Below are positions 8,506-16,549 of a stretch of DNA of 64,000 nucleotides, one piece after another (the first letter of the stretch is position 1; every line of letters begins with the position of its first letter). Source of the DNA: JALOAT01 sp041687015 (GTDB lineage: Bacteria > Pseudomonadota > Gammaproteobacteria > Thiohalomonadales > Thiohalomonadaceae); NCBI GenBank assembly GCA_041687015.1, contig JAWLCT010000008.1, positions 1 through 64,000 of the forward strand, given 5' to 3'. The notes below the pieces were generated by a model that did no database searches, was not told where the DNA came from, and worked only from the letters and a program-made list of their open reading frames with translations. A program made the translations under genes and the position numbers.

Positions 8506-8862
8506 TCAGACCTTGCCGCGGATGGCGTCCAGATAGGAAAGCACGTGCACCAGCCCTTCCACTGTCTGTACCTGTGCCGCCGGCACGCCCCCGGTGTGGC
8601 GGTTGGGGGTGTGCATCCAGTGACGCATCTGCTCCGGGTCCCCGCCCATGAGGGCGAACAGGCTGCGGTAGCAGCGGATCAGCAGCAGCCCCAGTTCGCC
8701 CGCCTTGCTGTCCGGGGCGATGCCGCGGCGGAACACCGAGCGCTCCATGCCGATGATGTGCGCCAGCGTCGCCTGATCGAGCCCGAGCCCCTGCCCGGCA
8801 CGCAGCAGGGACTTGGTGAGCACAGCCCGTTTGTCGTCCTTCACGGCAAGCGCAGTGGTCAT
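8506..8862 (-). CDS. Xre/MbcA/ParS-type antitoxin
   Basis: A 118-residue protein starting MTTALAVKDDKR, chosen because GAGG lies just upstream and the longer frame reads poorly. The N-terminal half is an Xre-like helix-turn-helix (GLDQATLAHIIGMERSVFRR). The C-terminal half is the toxin-binding domain formerly DUF2384, with FALMGGDPEQMRHWMHTPNR and the final TVEGLVHVLSYLDAIRGKV helix. It neutralises the RES protein encoded immediately downstream and, by analogy with the family, represses the shared promoter. The upstream CGGT...ACCG half-sites at 8878-8900 could be its operator, but the symmetry is weak. Confidence 0.87.
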   Translation of the reverse strand: MTTALAVKDDKRAVLTKSLLRAGQGLGLDQATLAHIIGMERSVFRRGIAPDSKAGELGLLLIRCYRSLFALMGGDPEQMRHWMHTPNRHTGGVPAAQVQTVEGLVHVLSYLDAIRGKV

Positions 8863-9025
8863 GGCGGAGGCCTCTTGCGGTATATGTCGATATTGGACCG
8901 TTAAAGCGGCAAAAGCAACTGGGTGGGGTGGCAGGTGACCCATGATGCGTGACACGAGGAGCAAGGAGGGCAGCGAGGCGATGCTCACCTCTCACGTCTA
9001 AGGTGTCGCCTTTAACGTTTCACGT

Positions 9026-11212
9026 TCAAAACATGTCCGCCGGGTCCACATCCAGGGACCAGCGCGCCCGGCGCCCCTCCGGGAGCGTTTCGAGGGCAGG
9101 CGCGAGTACGGCCAGCAAGCGATGCAGATCGGCGCGCCGCTTCCCCTGCAACAGCAACTGGGCCCGGTGCCGGCCCGCGCGGCGTTCCATGGGGGCGGGT
9201 ACCGGGCCCAGCAGCTCCACGCCATCGGAATCGCGGCGGGCCAGTGACGCGGCCGCGTTCAGGAACGCCAGCGCCGTGTCCAGGCTGCCCGCCTCGGCGC
9301 GGATCAGGGCCAGGTGCGAGTAGGGCGGCAGTTCGGCGGCGCGCCGCTCCGCCAGCGCCTCGGCGGCGAAGCCGCCGTAATCGTGGGCGGTGAGACGGGC
9401 CAGCAGCGGATGGTCCGGGTGATGGGTCTGGATGAGCACCTCACCCGCGCGCTCGGCCCGGCCCGCGCGGCCGGCCACCTGCACGATGAGTTGCGCCATG
9501 CGCTCTGCGCCGCGGAAGTCGGCGCTGAACAGGCCTTGATCGGCGTCCACGATGCCCACCAGGGTCACGTTGGGAAAATGATGCCCCTTGGCCAGCATCT
9601 GGGTGCCGATGAGCACCCGGGCCTCGCCCTCGTGCACCTGTTCGAGCAGGGCCGCCAGGCTGCCCTTGCGGCGCGTGCTGTCGCGATCGATGCGCACCAC
9701 GCCGGGGCCGTAGCGGCGTTGCAGAGACTCTTCGAGGCGTTCCGTGCCACGCCCCACCGGGCGCAGCTCTGCCCCCCCGCAGGACGGACAGCGGCTGGGC
9801 GCAACGTGATCGGCGCCGCAGTGGTGGCAGCGCAGACGGCGGTCGCCCGCGTACAGGGTCATGCGTGCATCACAGCGCCGGCAGTCGAACACGTGGCCGC
9901 AGCCATGGCACAACAGGGCGGGGGCGTAGCCCCGGCGGTTCAGAAACAGAAGCGCCTGATGGCCCCGTTCCAAATGCGCGTCCATGGCCTGCAGCAGGGT
10001 GGGCGACAGTCCGTCGTAGAGCGGTTGGGTGCGCAGATCCACCAGGCGCACCGTGGGGTGGGTCGCCGCGCCGGCGCGTTCCGGCAGTGTCAGGTGCGTG
10101 GAGCGGCCCTCGGTCGCGTTGTGCAGGCTCTCCAGGGACGGTGTGGCGGAGCCCAACACCACGGGCACCCCCGCCAGCTGAGCGCGCAGGATGGCAAGGT
10201 CGCGGCCCGAATACCGGAAGCCTTCCTGCTGCTTGAAAGAGGGGTCATGCTCCTCGTCCACCACGATGAGTCCGGGCCTTGCCAGGGGCGTGAACACCGC
10301 CGAGCGGGTGCCGATGACCACCGGCGCGTCGCCGGCGCGTGCCGCCAGCCAGGCGCACAGGCGTTCGCCATCGGCAAGCCCCGAATGCAGTACTGCGATG
10401 GGCACGGTGAAGCGCCGGCGAAACCGCTCCACCAGCTGCGGCGTGAGTCCGATTTCCGGCACCAGCACCAACGCCTGCTCGCCGCGCGCCAGGGTCGCCT
10501 CGATGAGGCGCAGATACACTTCGGTCTTGCCGCTGCCGGTCACGCCGTCGAGCAGATAGACGCCGAAACGCCCGGCGCCCGCACTCACGGCCTGCACCGC
10601 AGCCTGTTGCGCCGCGTGCAGCGGCGGGGCCGCGAGCGGCTCGGCCGGCGCCGACTGCAGACAGGAACGTTCTTCCGCTTCCAGCCAGCCCTTGTCCAAC
10701 AGCTTGCGCACGGTTTCGCGCGCACCCTCCAGACGGGCGGAAAGGATTTCCTCGTCCAATCCCTCCGGATGTGCTGCAAGCAGCGCCAGCACGGCGGCCT
10801 GGCGTGGGGAGCGCTTTAGCCCGGCCGGGTCCACCGCATGACCGGTGTCGCTGAGGCGGTAACGGCGCGGAGCGCGCACGTGGGCGGGTTGGCCCTGGCG
10901 CAAGGCCACGGGCAGTGCAGTGGCGAACACCTCGCCCGGCGCATGGTGGTAGTAGTTGCCGGCGCGGATGAGCAGCTCCAGGACGTCAGGCGGCAACAAC
11001 GGCGCGTCGTCGACGGGTACAGCGGTTTTGAGCCGCTCACGCGGCAGCACACTGTCCGCAGCGCTGGCCACGACCACGCCCACCGCCTCACGCCTCCCGA
11101 AAGGCACGCGCACCCGCACCCCGGCCTGCGGGGGTGGGTCGGTGGGGCTCAGGTAATCGAAGGTTCGGCGCAGCGGCGAGGGGACCGCGACACGCAGGAT
11201 TGGGGGCTTCAT
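9026..11212 (-). CDS. priA: Primosomal replication-restart helicase
   Basis: A 728-residue DExH helicase that reloads the replisome at abandoned forks. The start chosen is MKPPILRVAVP, the usual PriA N terminus. It shows the N-terminal DNA-binding region, Walker A GVTGSGKTEVYLR, the Walker B variant VVDEEHD, and then a zinc-binding insert with eight cysteines in CxxC pairs (CHGCG, CRRC, CHHC, CPSC). The helicase C-terminal motifs follow, including VAGRAGRAERAGEVLIQTHH. It faces away from a gene-free stretch with DnaA-box repeats. Confidence 0.97.
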   Translation of the reverse strand: MKPPILRVAVPSPLRRTFDYLSPTDPPPQAGVRVRVPFGRREAVGVVVASAADSVLPRERLKTAVPVDDAPLLPPDVLELLIRAGNYYHHAPGEVFATALPVALRQGQPAHVRAPRRYRLSDTGHAVDPAGLKRSPRQAAVLALLAAHPEGLDEEILSARLEGARETVRKLLDKGWLEAEERSCLQSAPAEPLAAPPLHAAQQAAVQAVSAGAGRFGVYLLDGVTGSGKTEVYLRLIEATLARGEQALVLVPEIGLTPQLVERFRRRFTVPIAVLHSGLADGERLCAWLAARAGDAPVVIGTRSAVFTPLARPGLIVVDEEHDPSFKQQEGFRYSGRDLAILRAQLAGVPVVLGSATPSLESLHNATEGRSTHLTLPERAGAATHPTVRLVDLRTQPLYDGLSPTLLQAMDAHLERGHQALLFLNRRGYAPALLCHGCGHVFDCRRCDARMTLYAGDRRLRCHHCGADHVAPSRCPSCGGAELRPVGRGTERLEESLQRRYGPGVVRIDRDSTRRKGSLAALLEQVHEGEARVLIGTQMLAKGHHFPNVTLVGIVDADQGLFSADFRGAERMAQLIVQVAGRAGRAERAGEVLIQTHHPDHPLLARLTAHDYGGFAAEALAERRAAELPPYSHLALIRAEAGSLDTALAFLNAAASLARRDSDGVELLGPVPAPMERRAGRHRAQLLLQGKRRADLHRLLAVLAPALETLPEGRRARWSLDVDPADMF

Positions 11213-11281
11213 GGCGCGGGAATGTACCACGCCGGCCGGGCCATCCCCGTCGCTCTTTCACACCGGCGCTCGAACGGATCG

Positions 11282-11402
11282 CTTATCCACAAAACCTGTG
11301 GACAACTTTGTGGACGGTTTGGGGGCATCGTTGCCAAACCCGCGTCGCAGCTGGCAGGCGGTTAAATTGGTGAGATTTTGAGCGATGAAAATAAATGCCG
11401 TA
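11282..11402. repeat. DnaA-box repeat, copy 1
   Basis: Contains TTATCCACA (11283-11291, a perfect DnaA box), the inverted near-box TGTGGACAA (11297-11305) and a further TTTGTGGAC. About 65 bp later comes TTGGTGAGA followed by an A/T-rich run. It aligns without large gaps to the copy 431 bp downstream. Confidence 0.75.
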
Positions 11403-11712
11403 AAAACAGAAGGTTGGCATATTGGCGGGGCCCGCGCGTGAACATCCGGTCATGGCCGTCGGGTCGTTGGCCCGTCACGTGAGTGGTGTGCATAACGAGG
11501 GCGCCAGACATGCCTTTCCCCGTGCTAGCGCCGCACGTCGGCGGGCTCGCGACCAAACCGCCCCGAGGCGATGCGAAGGCCGCCAACCCCGGTGGACTTC
11601 CCCCGTTGCGTAAAGGGGGGAATGCCTGGTTTTCCATGCCGCGTTGCCCTGGCTGTTTTGAGAACCGTTCGTGGTTTTTCGCCTAACTGCCCGTCCCGCT
11701 TGGGGAAGCTGT

Positions 11713-11833
11713 CTTATCCACAAAACCTGTGGATAACTTTGTGGATGGATTGGGGTTAACGCCCCGAAAGCCGCGTCACATCTAGCTTGCTGTTAGTTTG
11801 GTGAGAAAATGCACACCGATTTTTGCTGCGGAA
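11713..11833. repeat. DnaA-box repeat, copy 2
   Basis: Contains two perfect, inverted DnaA boxes, TTATCCACA (11714-11722) and TGTGGATAA (11728-11736), plus TTTGTGGAT. It shares CCGCGTC and TTGGTGAGA landmarks with copy 1 and is also followed by an A/T-rich segment. Confidence 0.78.
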
Positions 11834-12076
11834 AAACAATAACTTAACTGTATCGCTGGGCGCTAATGCAGTTCCCGCGCTGGGCGCGGTATCACCAGGC
11901 AACCGCGGCGCGGATTTGTGCATAAAACCGCTGGCAGGTGCTTGCGGACGGCACTTTTGCTGTGCTAGGCGTCCGCGTTGTGGGGTGAGTGCCCGACCGT
12001 GTCGTCGAAAATGGGCATTTCCCTGTGGGCGATGCACCCACCAGGTGAGGAACGGCTTTTTTCCGCCGGTGGCCGC

Positions 12077-12634
12077 CTAGGATTCCTCGTGGCCCGGTGC
12101 CGTCAGACCATCGATGCTGCGGGCGTTGCGCTGGGCACGATAGCGCGCCAGTTCGTGCTCTCCCTTGCGTTCGGCCCATGCACCCAGCTCGGCGCGGTGT
12201 CCTTCAAAGTGCATGAGCGGCACCCCGAAGCCGCACGATGTCTGCACCCGGGTGACCCGCACCCGCACGATCTGCCGCACGCCGGGCAGGTCGGCCGGGA
12301 AGTGGGGGCGCAACTGCTCGAACCCGGTGTCGCCCGGCAGCAGCACCTGGCCGCGGCCGAACAGCCGCAGGATACGCGGCCGACCGGTGAAGGCGCAGAA
12401 CATGAGCGTGACACGGCCGTTTTCGGCCAGGTGGGCGGCGGTTTCGTTACCGCTCCCGGTGAGATCGAGCCAGGCCACGTCACGGGGACCGATTACCCGC
12501 AGGGTGTCCAGGCCCCGTGGTGAACAGTTGACATGGCCGTCGGCCGCAAGCGGCGCACTGGCCACGAAAAACAGGGGTTGCGCGGCAATCCATGCCGTCA
12601 TTTCCGCGTCGATTTCAGGATAGATTTTGGCCAT
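12077..12634 (-). CDS. Pyridoxamine 5'-phosphate oxidase-family protein
   Basis: A 185-residue cytoplasmic protein of the flavin-binding split-barrel superfamily. The start MAKIYPEIDAEM has GGAGG upstream. Features typical of the COG3576-like branch are FFVASAPLAADGHVNCSPRG, AWLDLTGSGNETAAHLAENG and VTLMFCAFTGRPRILRLFG. The C terminus has QTSCGFGVPLM. Members are assumed to bind FMN or F420, but the true reaction is not known. It is a single gene flanked by the DnaA-box stretch and a membrane-protein gene. Confidence 0.8.
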   Translation of the reverse strand: MAKIYPEIDAEMTAWIAAQPLFFVASAPLAADGHVNCSPRGLDTLRVIGPRDVAWLDLTGSGNETAAHLAENGRVTLMFCAFTGRPRILRLFGRGQVLLPGDTGFEQLRPHFPADLPGVRQIVRVRVTRVQTSCGFGVPLMHFEGHRAELGAWAERKGEHELARYRAQRNARSIDGLTAPGHEES

Positions 12635-12756
12635 GGCATGCCTCCACGGCACGCACGTTATCACGAAGCGCAACGGGGCGCGGCGATCCGGGAGGCTGTG
12701 GATAGAACGAGCACCGGCGGGTGCGGAAGGGGCGGAAAGCCCCTGTCGAAACCCTG

Positions 12757-13350
12757 CTATACGCCTGCTGCGACCAGCAGCACCCTTTGCTTGGCCCTTT
12801 CGTATTCGGAAACGCTGAGCACGGTTTCGCCGGCCAGCCGGCGCAGCGTCTTGATTTCCCCGGAACGCAGGCGCTCCGCGTCCAGGCCGCGCCGGGTTTC
12901 CGCTTCGGCGATACGACTCTGGAGGATGTCGAGGAAGGGCGCCAGGTCGGCATCGCCGGCACGATAGGGTCGGATGCGCAGCAGTGGTACGCCGGCATGG
13001 CGGGTGGCCAGCACCAGCGTGGCAGCGCTTTGCACGCGGAACACGACCGCGCTGACGAGGGCGACGCCGAGCAGCAGGACGCCGAGCGGCGTGGTCAGGG
13101 GCGGGGTGATGTCGTTGAGCGCCGCGTAAAGGGCGGCACCCGCCCCGAGGGCGCTGATCACGCCTAACCCGAGCCAGGCAGGGGCCCGGGGGTGTTGCAA
13201 GGCAAAGCTGGGCGCGAGGCAGGCCACGTCAACCATGAAGGTGCGCGGCCGCCCGAAGGGGCGGCGCTCCCGGATCTGCAGGTGCCGGCTGTCCACCAAT
13301 TCGGCCTGCACGTCACCGAACAAATGTGAGTGTTTCCGGTAAATCGCCAT
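12757..13350 (-). CDS. Uncharacterised two-helix membrane protein
   Basis: A 197-residue protein starting MAIYRKHSHLFGDVQAELVD. Two adjacent hydrophobic helices (about residues 60-80 and 87-107) form a hairpin, after which a soluble C-terminal region (RIRPYRAGDADLAPFLDILQ) runs to the end and includes a charged helix. The N-terminal part is basic and beta-like, suggesting a small domain before the membrane. The family is not recognised and neighbours give no functional hint. Confidence 0.6.
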   Translation of the reverse strand: MAIYRKHSHLFGDVQAELVDSRHLQIRERRPFGRPRTFMVDVACLAPSFALQHPRAPAWLGLGVISALGAGAALYAALNDITPPLTTPLGVLLLGVALVSAVVFRVQSAATLVLATRHAGVPLLRIRPYRAGDADLAPFLDILQSRIAEAETRRGLDAERLRSGEIKTLRRLAGETVLSVSEYERAKQRVLLVAAGV

Positions 13351-13491
13351 ACAGGGGCACGGATGTACAGGGGCCCTTATTCTGCGAGCCCTTTGCACAA
13401 TCCGGCGTGACAGGGCTCACGGAAAACGTGATAACGGTCCGTGTGCCCCAGGACGCGGTGCCCGACGCCCGTCTTTCCGGCGTGTCCGGCA

Positions 13492-14193
13492 TCAGACCCG
13501 CAGGTAGACCCAGCCTTGCTCCATGCGCTGCAGGATGTGCTCGGCGGCCGAGGGGGCCACACGCGTCCCGCGCACCAGCACCGGCTCATCGCCCTGGGCA
13601 CGCTGCTTGTCCATGGTGATGTTGCAGGCCACGAAGCGCATGTTGGGGTGCTCGGCCATGAGTTCGGCAACCCGCTCCGCATAGGGACTGCGATCCGCTC
13701 GCACCAGGTCGAGTCCGCCTGCATTCACGATCACATCCACTTCGCCTTCCGGCAGGAAGTACATGAGGTCCTCGGCGCTTTCCAGTACCACCAGGAACTT
13801 GCCCGGATCGCCTTCGTCCACGTGCAGCACCACGCGCCGGGAGTCCTGGGGCGAGGCCACCAACTGCATGGCCGGCTGCGCGATATCGGAAAACCCTTCC
13901 AGCGGCGGCGGGGCACTGATGCGGCCGAGCAGAAAGCCCAGCGGGAGCAGCAGACTGGCGGCGACGCCGAAGGCGGCCTTGCGCCAGGGCCAGCGCCGGG
14001 CCCGCGGTGCGGGTGGTGCGGCAGGCAGATCGTCGAAGGCGCAGGCCACCGCTTCCTTGAGGCGTCGCAACTCGCAGGCGCGCTCACGCAATGTCGCATC
14101 ACGCTCCATTTCCTCGAGCACCCGGGCGCGGTCGGCCGGATCCAGTTGTCCGTCCACGAAGGCCTGGAGACGATCGGAGTAGCGCTCGTTCAT
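13492..14193 (-). CDS. Anti-sigma factor fused to a DsrE-like domain
   Basis: A 233-residue membrane protein in three parts. Residues 1-55 form an anti-sigma helical domain (RLQAFVDGQLDPADRARVLE) without the His-x3-Cys-x2-Cys zinc motif. Residues about 73-90 are one membrane helix (AFGVAASLLLPLGFLLG). Residues about 119-233 match the DsrE-like/COG1416 pattern: VVLHVDEGDPGKF, then VDVIVNAGGLDLVRAD, then the conserved cysteine 190 in FVACNITMDK, and a final EQGWVYLRV. The start overlaps the end of the ECF sigma gene (ATGA), so the two are made together. By inference, the periplasmic DsrE-like part senses a signal and releases the sigma factor. Confidence 0.8.
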   Translation of the reverse strand: MNERYSDRLQAFVDGQLDPADRARVLEEMERDATLRERACELRRLKEAVACAFDDLPAAPPAPRARRWPWRKAAFGVAASLLLPLGFLLGRISAPPPLEGFSDIAQPAMQLVASPQDSRRVVLHVDEGDPGKFLVVLESAEDLMYFLPEGEVDVIVNAGGLDLVRADRSPYAERVAELMAEHPNMRFVACNITMDKQRAQGDEPVLVRGTRVAPSAAEHILQRMEQGWVYLRV

Positions 14194-14726
14194 TTCACCC
14201 TCCTAAGACGCGGCGCCGCCTCGGTGTGCTCGGCGATGTCCGCGAGTCGTTTCTGCAGTTCCGTGCGGGCGCGGCTCAGACGGCTCATTACCGTGCCGAT
14301 GGGGATTTCCAGAATCCCCGCGACTTCCGCATAGGAAAAGCCTTCCAGGTCAACCAGGGTGACCACCTTGCGCTGCCCCATGGGCAGGCAGGCCACGGCG
14401 TCGCGCACACGCTGAACGATTTCCTGCTGGTAGCTCTGCATTTCCGGGCAGTTCTCGCAGACGAACTGCTCCTCATCGAATGCCTCGTTGGGGCGTCGCC
14501 GGCGCAGGTGTTCGCGCCAGCAGTTGTTGAGGATGCTGTACAGCCACACCTCCAATCGCTCGTGGTCACGCAGCTTGCCCAGGTTCTGCAGGGCACGCGT
14601 GAGGCATTCCTGGACCAGGTCATCGGCGGTGGCCGCGTCGTAGCACCACGCGTAGGCCATGCGATAGAGCCGTGTCCGGTTTTGCTCGACGCGTTTGCGG
14701 AGCCCAATGGATGCGATGAGGGTCAT
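14190..14726 (-). CDS. ECF-family RNA polymerase sigma factor
   Basis: A 178-residue sigma-70 family protein. Region 2 spans about residues 15-80 (YRMAYAWCYDAATADDLVQE, the -10 binding helix). Region 4 spans about 108-160 with the helix-turn-helix YAEVAGILEIPIGTVMSRLS for -35 recognition. Between them lies a CENC pair at residues 90-93, so redox or metal sensitivity is possible. The next gene overlaps by 4 nt and encodes its anti-sigma partner. Such pairs usually activate their own promoter; that promoter would lie at 14727-14870 but was not identified. Confidence 0.9.
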   Translation of the reverse strand: MTLIASIGLRKRVEQNRTRLYRMAYAWCYDAATADDLVQECLTRALQNLGKLRDHERLEVWLYSILNNCWREHLRRRRPNEAFDEEQFVCENCPEMQSYQQEIVQRVRDAVACLPMGQRKVVTLVDLEGFSYAEVAGILEIPIGTVMSRLSRARTELQKRLADIAEHTEAAPRLRRVK

Positions 14727-14745
14727 GATGGCAGGCCTCCCCGGT

Positions 14746-14774
14746 CCTGCCTGATCAAAGATGCCTCAGGCAGG
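14746..14774. other. Hairpin in the leader of the sigma-factor gene
   Basis: Perfect 9-bp inverted repeat CCTGCCTGA / TCAGGCAGG with an 11-base spacer, 20 bp upstream of the sigma-factor ATG on the minus strand. It could be an mRNA leader hairpin, a regulator site, or part of a terminator for the upstream reductase. Confidence 0.5.
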
Positions 14775-14869
14775 CGGGTAATTCCACCTGCCCGAAAGGG
14801 TAGGCCGGGTCGTTTCGCCAACTGTGGCGAGCATCACATCATCTTCTGCCATGCAGCTCATGCCTCCGC

Positions 14870-15682
14870 TCAGGGCAGATCGCTTGGGTCCCAGTCCACG
14901 TGACGCCCTTGATCCAGGGCGTCCAGGCGCGCCATGTCCTGATCCGACAGCGCGAAATCCCAGATGCGTGCATTTTCGCGGATATAGGACCTGTGGACCG
15001 ACTTGGGAATGGCCACCAGACCATGCTGGAGGTGCCATCGCAGCAGTACCTGGGCCGGCGAGCGTCCGTGTCGTGTGGCGATGCGGCTGATGACGGGGTG
15101 ATCGAAGCGCTGGCCCTTCACCAATGGGCTGTAGGCCTCCACCACGATGCCCCGGGCGCGGCAGAAGGCGAACAGCTCCCGCTGGTACAGGAAAGGGTGA
15201 AATTCCACCTGATTGACCGCCGGCACCTGTTGGCTGTCACGCAACAATTCCGTCAGATGTCGAACGGTGTAGTTGCTGACCCCGACGGCACGGCAGCGGC
15301 CTTCGGCATGCAGGCGCTCCATGGCGCGCCAGGTCTCCCCGCGCAGTCCGGGCACCGGCCAGTGGATGAGGTACAGGTCCAGGTAGTCGGTAGCGAGATT
15401 GTCCAGGCTGCGGGCGCAGGCGGCGAGGGTGCTCGCGTAGCCGTGGTCCTGGTTTTCCAGTTTGCTGGCGATGAACACCTGCTCGCGCGACAGGCCGCTG
15501 GCACGCAGCGCGGCGCCGATTTGCGGTTCGTTGCCGTAGGCCAGGGCCGTGTCGATGAGGCGATAACCGGCCTCCAGAGCCCAGGATGCCGCTCGCCGTG
15601 CCTGTTCACCGTGGGCCAGGTAGGTGCCGAGGCCGAGCCTCGGCATGGCCGCGCCGGTGTTGAGGGTGATAGTGGATTCCAA
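14870..15682 (-). CDS. Aldo/keto reductase
   Basis: NADPH-dependent (alpha/beta)8-barrel oxidoreductase of about 270 residues. The catalytic tetrad is visible: Asp and Tyr in LIDTALAYGNE, Lys in IASKLEN and His in DLYLIHWPVP. The C-terminal cofactor segment AIPKSVHRSYIRENA is present. The proposed start is a TTG giving LESTITLNTGAAMPRLGLG, because the family normally begins a few residues before MPRLGLGTY. The only ATG close by (15646) would remove the first strand. The substrate is not predictable. Confidence 0.88.
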   Translation of the reverse strand: MESTITLNTGAAMPRLGLGTYLAHGEQARRAASWALEAGYRLIDTALAYGNEPQIGAALRASGLSREQVFIASKLENQDHGYASTLAACARSLDNLATDYLDLYLIHWPVPGLRGETWRAMERLHAEGRCRAVGVSNYTVRHLTELLRDSQQVPAVNQVEFHPFLYQRELFAFCRARGIVVEAYSPLVKGQRFDHPVISRIATRHGRSPAQVLLRWHLQHGLVAIPKSVHRSYIRENARIWDFALSDQDMARLDALDQGRHVDWDPSDLP

Positions 15683-15731
15683 ACCGACGTGCCGGCGGCG
15701 AGAAGCTGTGCGCGCCTCGCCGCCCGGCCGC

Positions 15732-15956
15732 TCAATGGACGCGCTTGGCGAGCAGTTCCTTCGCCTTGGTGGCGAGTTCGCGATTCTTGTCCTGTACCTC
15801 GTGGAAGAAGCTCGCCACTTCCTTGTCACCTTCTTTTTCCGCATCGTCGATGTACTTGCTGGCGACGTCGGCACCCTGCAGGGCGTGATACAGCGCGCTT
15901 ACGATGTCGTAATGCTCGTCTTTCATGCCGGACGTGCTGGTGGACTCCATAGCCAT
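15732..15956 (-). CDS. Small helical protein
   Basis: A 74-residue acidic-basic protein with AAGGAGG a few bases before its ATG. It reads as two amphipathic helices (HYDIVSALYHALQGADVASK and EVASFFHEVQDKNRELATKA), similar in style to half of a ferritin-like four-helix bundle, so a dimer could form a bundle. No metal-ligand set is complete. Lies 49 bp upstream of the aldo/keto reductase start on the same strand. Function unknown. Confidence 0.65.
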   Translation of the reverse strand: MAMESTSTSGMKDEHYDIVSALYHALQGADVASKYIDDAEKEGDKEVASFFHEVQDKNRELATKAKELLAKRVH

Positions 15957-16020
15957 GGCATCCCTCCTTGCCGTTGCTTATGGTCGCTCATCCTGAGTGT
16001 AGTGGCCTGCATGGGGCGAT

Positions 16021-16476
16021 TCACCGTGGCCCACGGCGCGCGCTGTGCAGGCTGGCCGCCTCCGCACAGGCCCAGCGCAGGACGGGCAGCAGTCGCGGCG
16101 GCAGTAACCCCTCGGCCACGTCGCAATCCACCCAGCGGAAGGCGTGGTGTTCCGGGCGTCCAAGCGCCGGGTTGACGGGCAAATAGACCCTGGGCTCGTC
16201 CGTCACGCCCACGTAGTAGCGTGCCACCTTGCCGCCTGCGTACGGCGCGGTCTCGCGCCAGTTTTCGTCGTTCAGCAGCGCCACGCGCGTCACGCCGGTT
16301 TCCTCGGCCAGTTCACGTTGCGCCGCCTCCAGCGGGGTCTCCCCCGGTTCCACCCGTCCCTTGGGAAAATCCCAGTTACGGTAGGCGCGCAGCAGCAAAC
16401 AACGCTGGGGCAGGCTGTCTTGCCGGAACAACACAATGCCGGCGGAAAGAACGGGCTCGTGTCGCATATTGGTCAT
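16021..16476 (-). CDS. Nudix hydrolase
   Basis: A 148- to 151-residue pyrophosphohydrolase. The Nudix box is complete: GRVEPGE, seven residues, then RELAEETGV, giving the metal-binding glutamates. The N terminus VLSAGIVLFR and the RYYVGVT strand fit the diadenosine polyphosphate (MutT/Ap4A) branch. Two close ATGs (16476 and 16467) share one GAGG and cannot be separated; the first is given. It is divergent from the Cys-rich gene at 16550. Confidence 0.87.
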   Translation of the reverse strand: MTNMRHEPVLSAGIVLFRQDSLPQRCLLLRAYRNWDFPKGRVEPGETPLEAAQRELAEETGVTRVALLNDENWRETAPYAGGKVARYYVGVTDEPRVYLPVNPALGRPEHHAFRWVDCDVAEGLLPPRLLPVLRWACAEAASLHSARRGPR

Positions 16477-16549
16477 CCGCCTCTTCGCCAAGCTTGGCAC
16501 CCGTGGGGGCAGTGGGGCAAAGTGTGGCGCTTGGGGGAAGGAGGAACGC

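Larger units (their letters stand above)
11213..12076. other. 860-bp gene-free stretch beside priA
   Basis: No protein-like reading frame was found on either strand; the short frames here have arbitrary composition. It contains two aligned copies of a DnaA-box-bearing repeat (11282-11402 and 11713-11833), each followed by an AT-richer segment, and a small CCCCC/GGGGG hairpin near 11599-11618. The base composition is locally lower in GC than the flanking genes. Confidence 0.7.

Noticed and set aside
8878..8900. Operator for the Xre antitoxin
   Set aside because: Only four outer bases on each side (CGGT and ACCG) are symmetric; too weak to list as a feature.
11362..11637. Minus-strand open frame of about 91 codons in the gene-free stretch
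   Set aside because: Composition and sequence are not protein-like, no ribosome site, and it spans the end of repeat copy 1.
11282..11833. Chromosomal oriC
   Set aside because: DnaA boxes are present, but the usual neighbours (dnaA, dnaN, gidA, rpmH) are absent, so it is reported only as an origin-like repeat.
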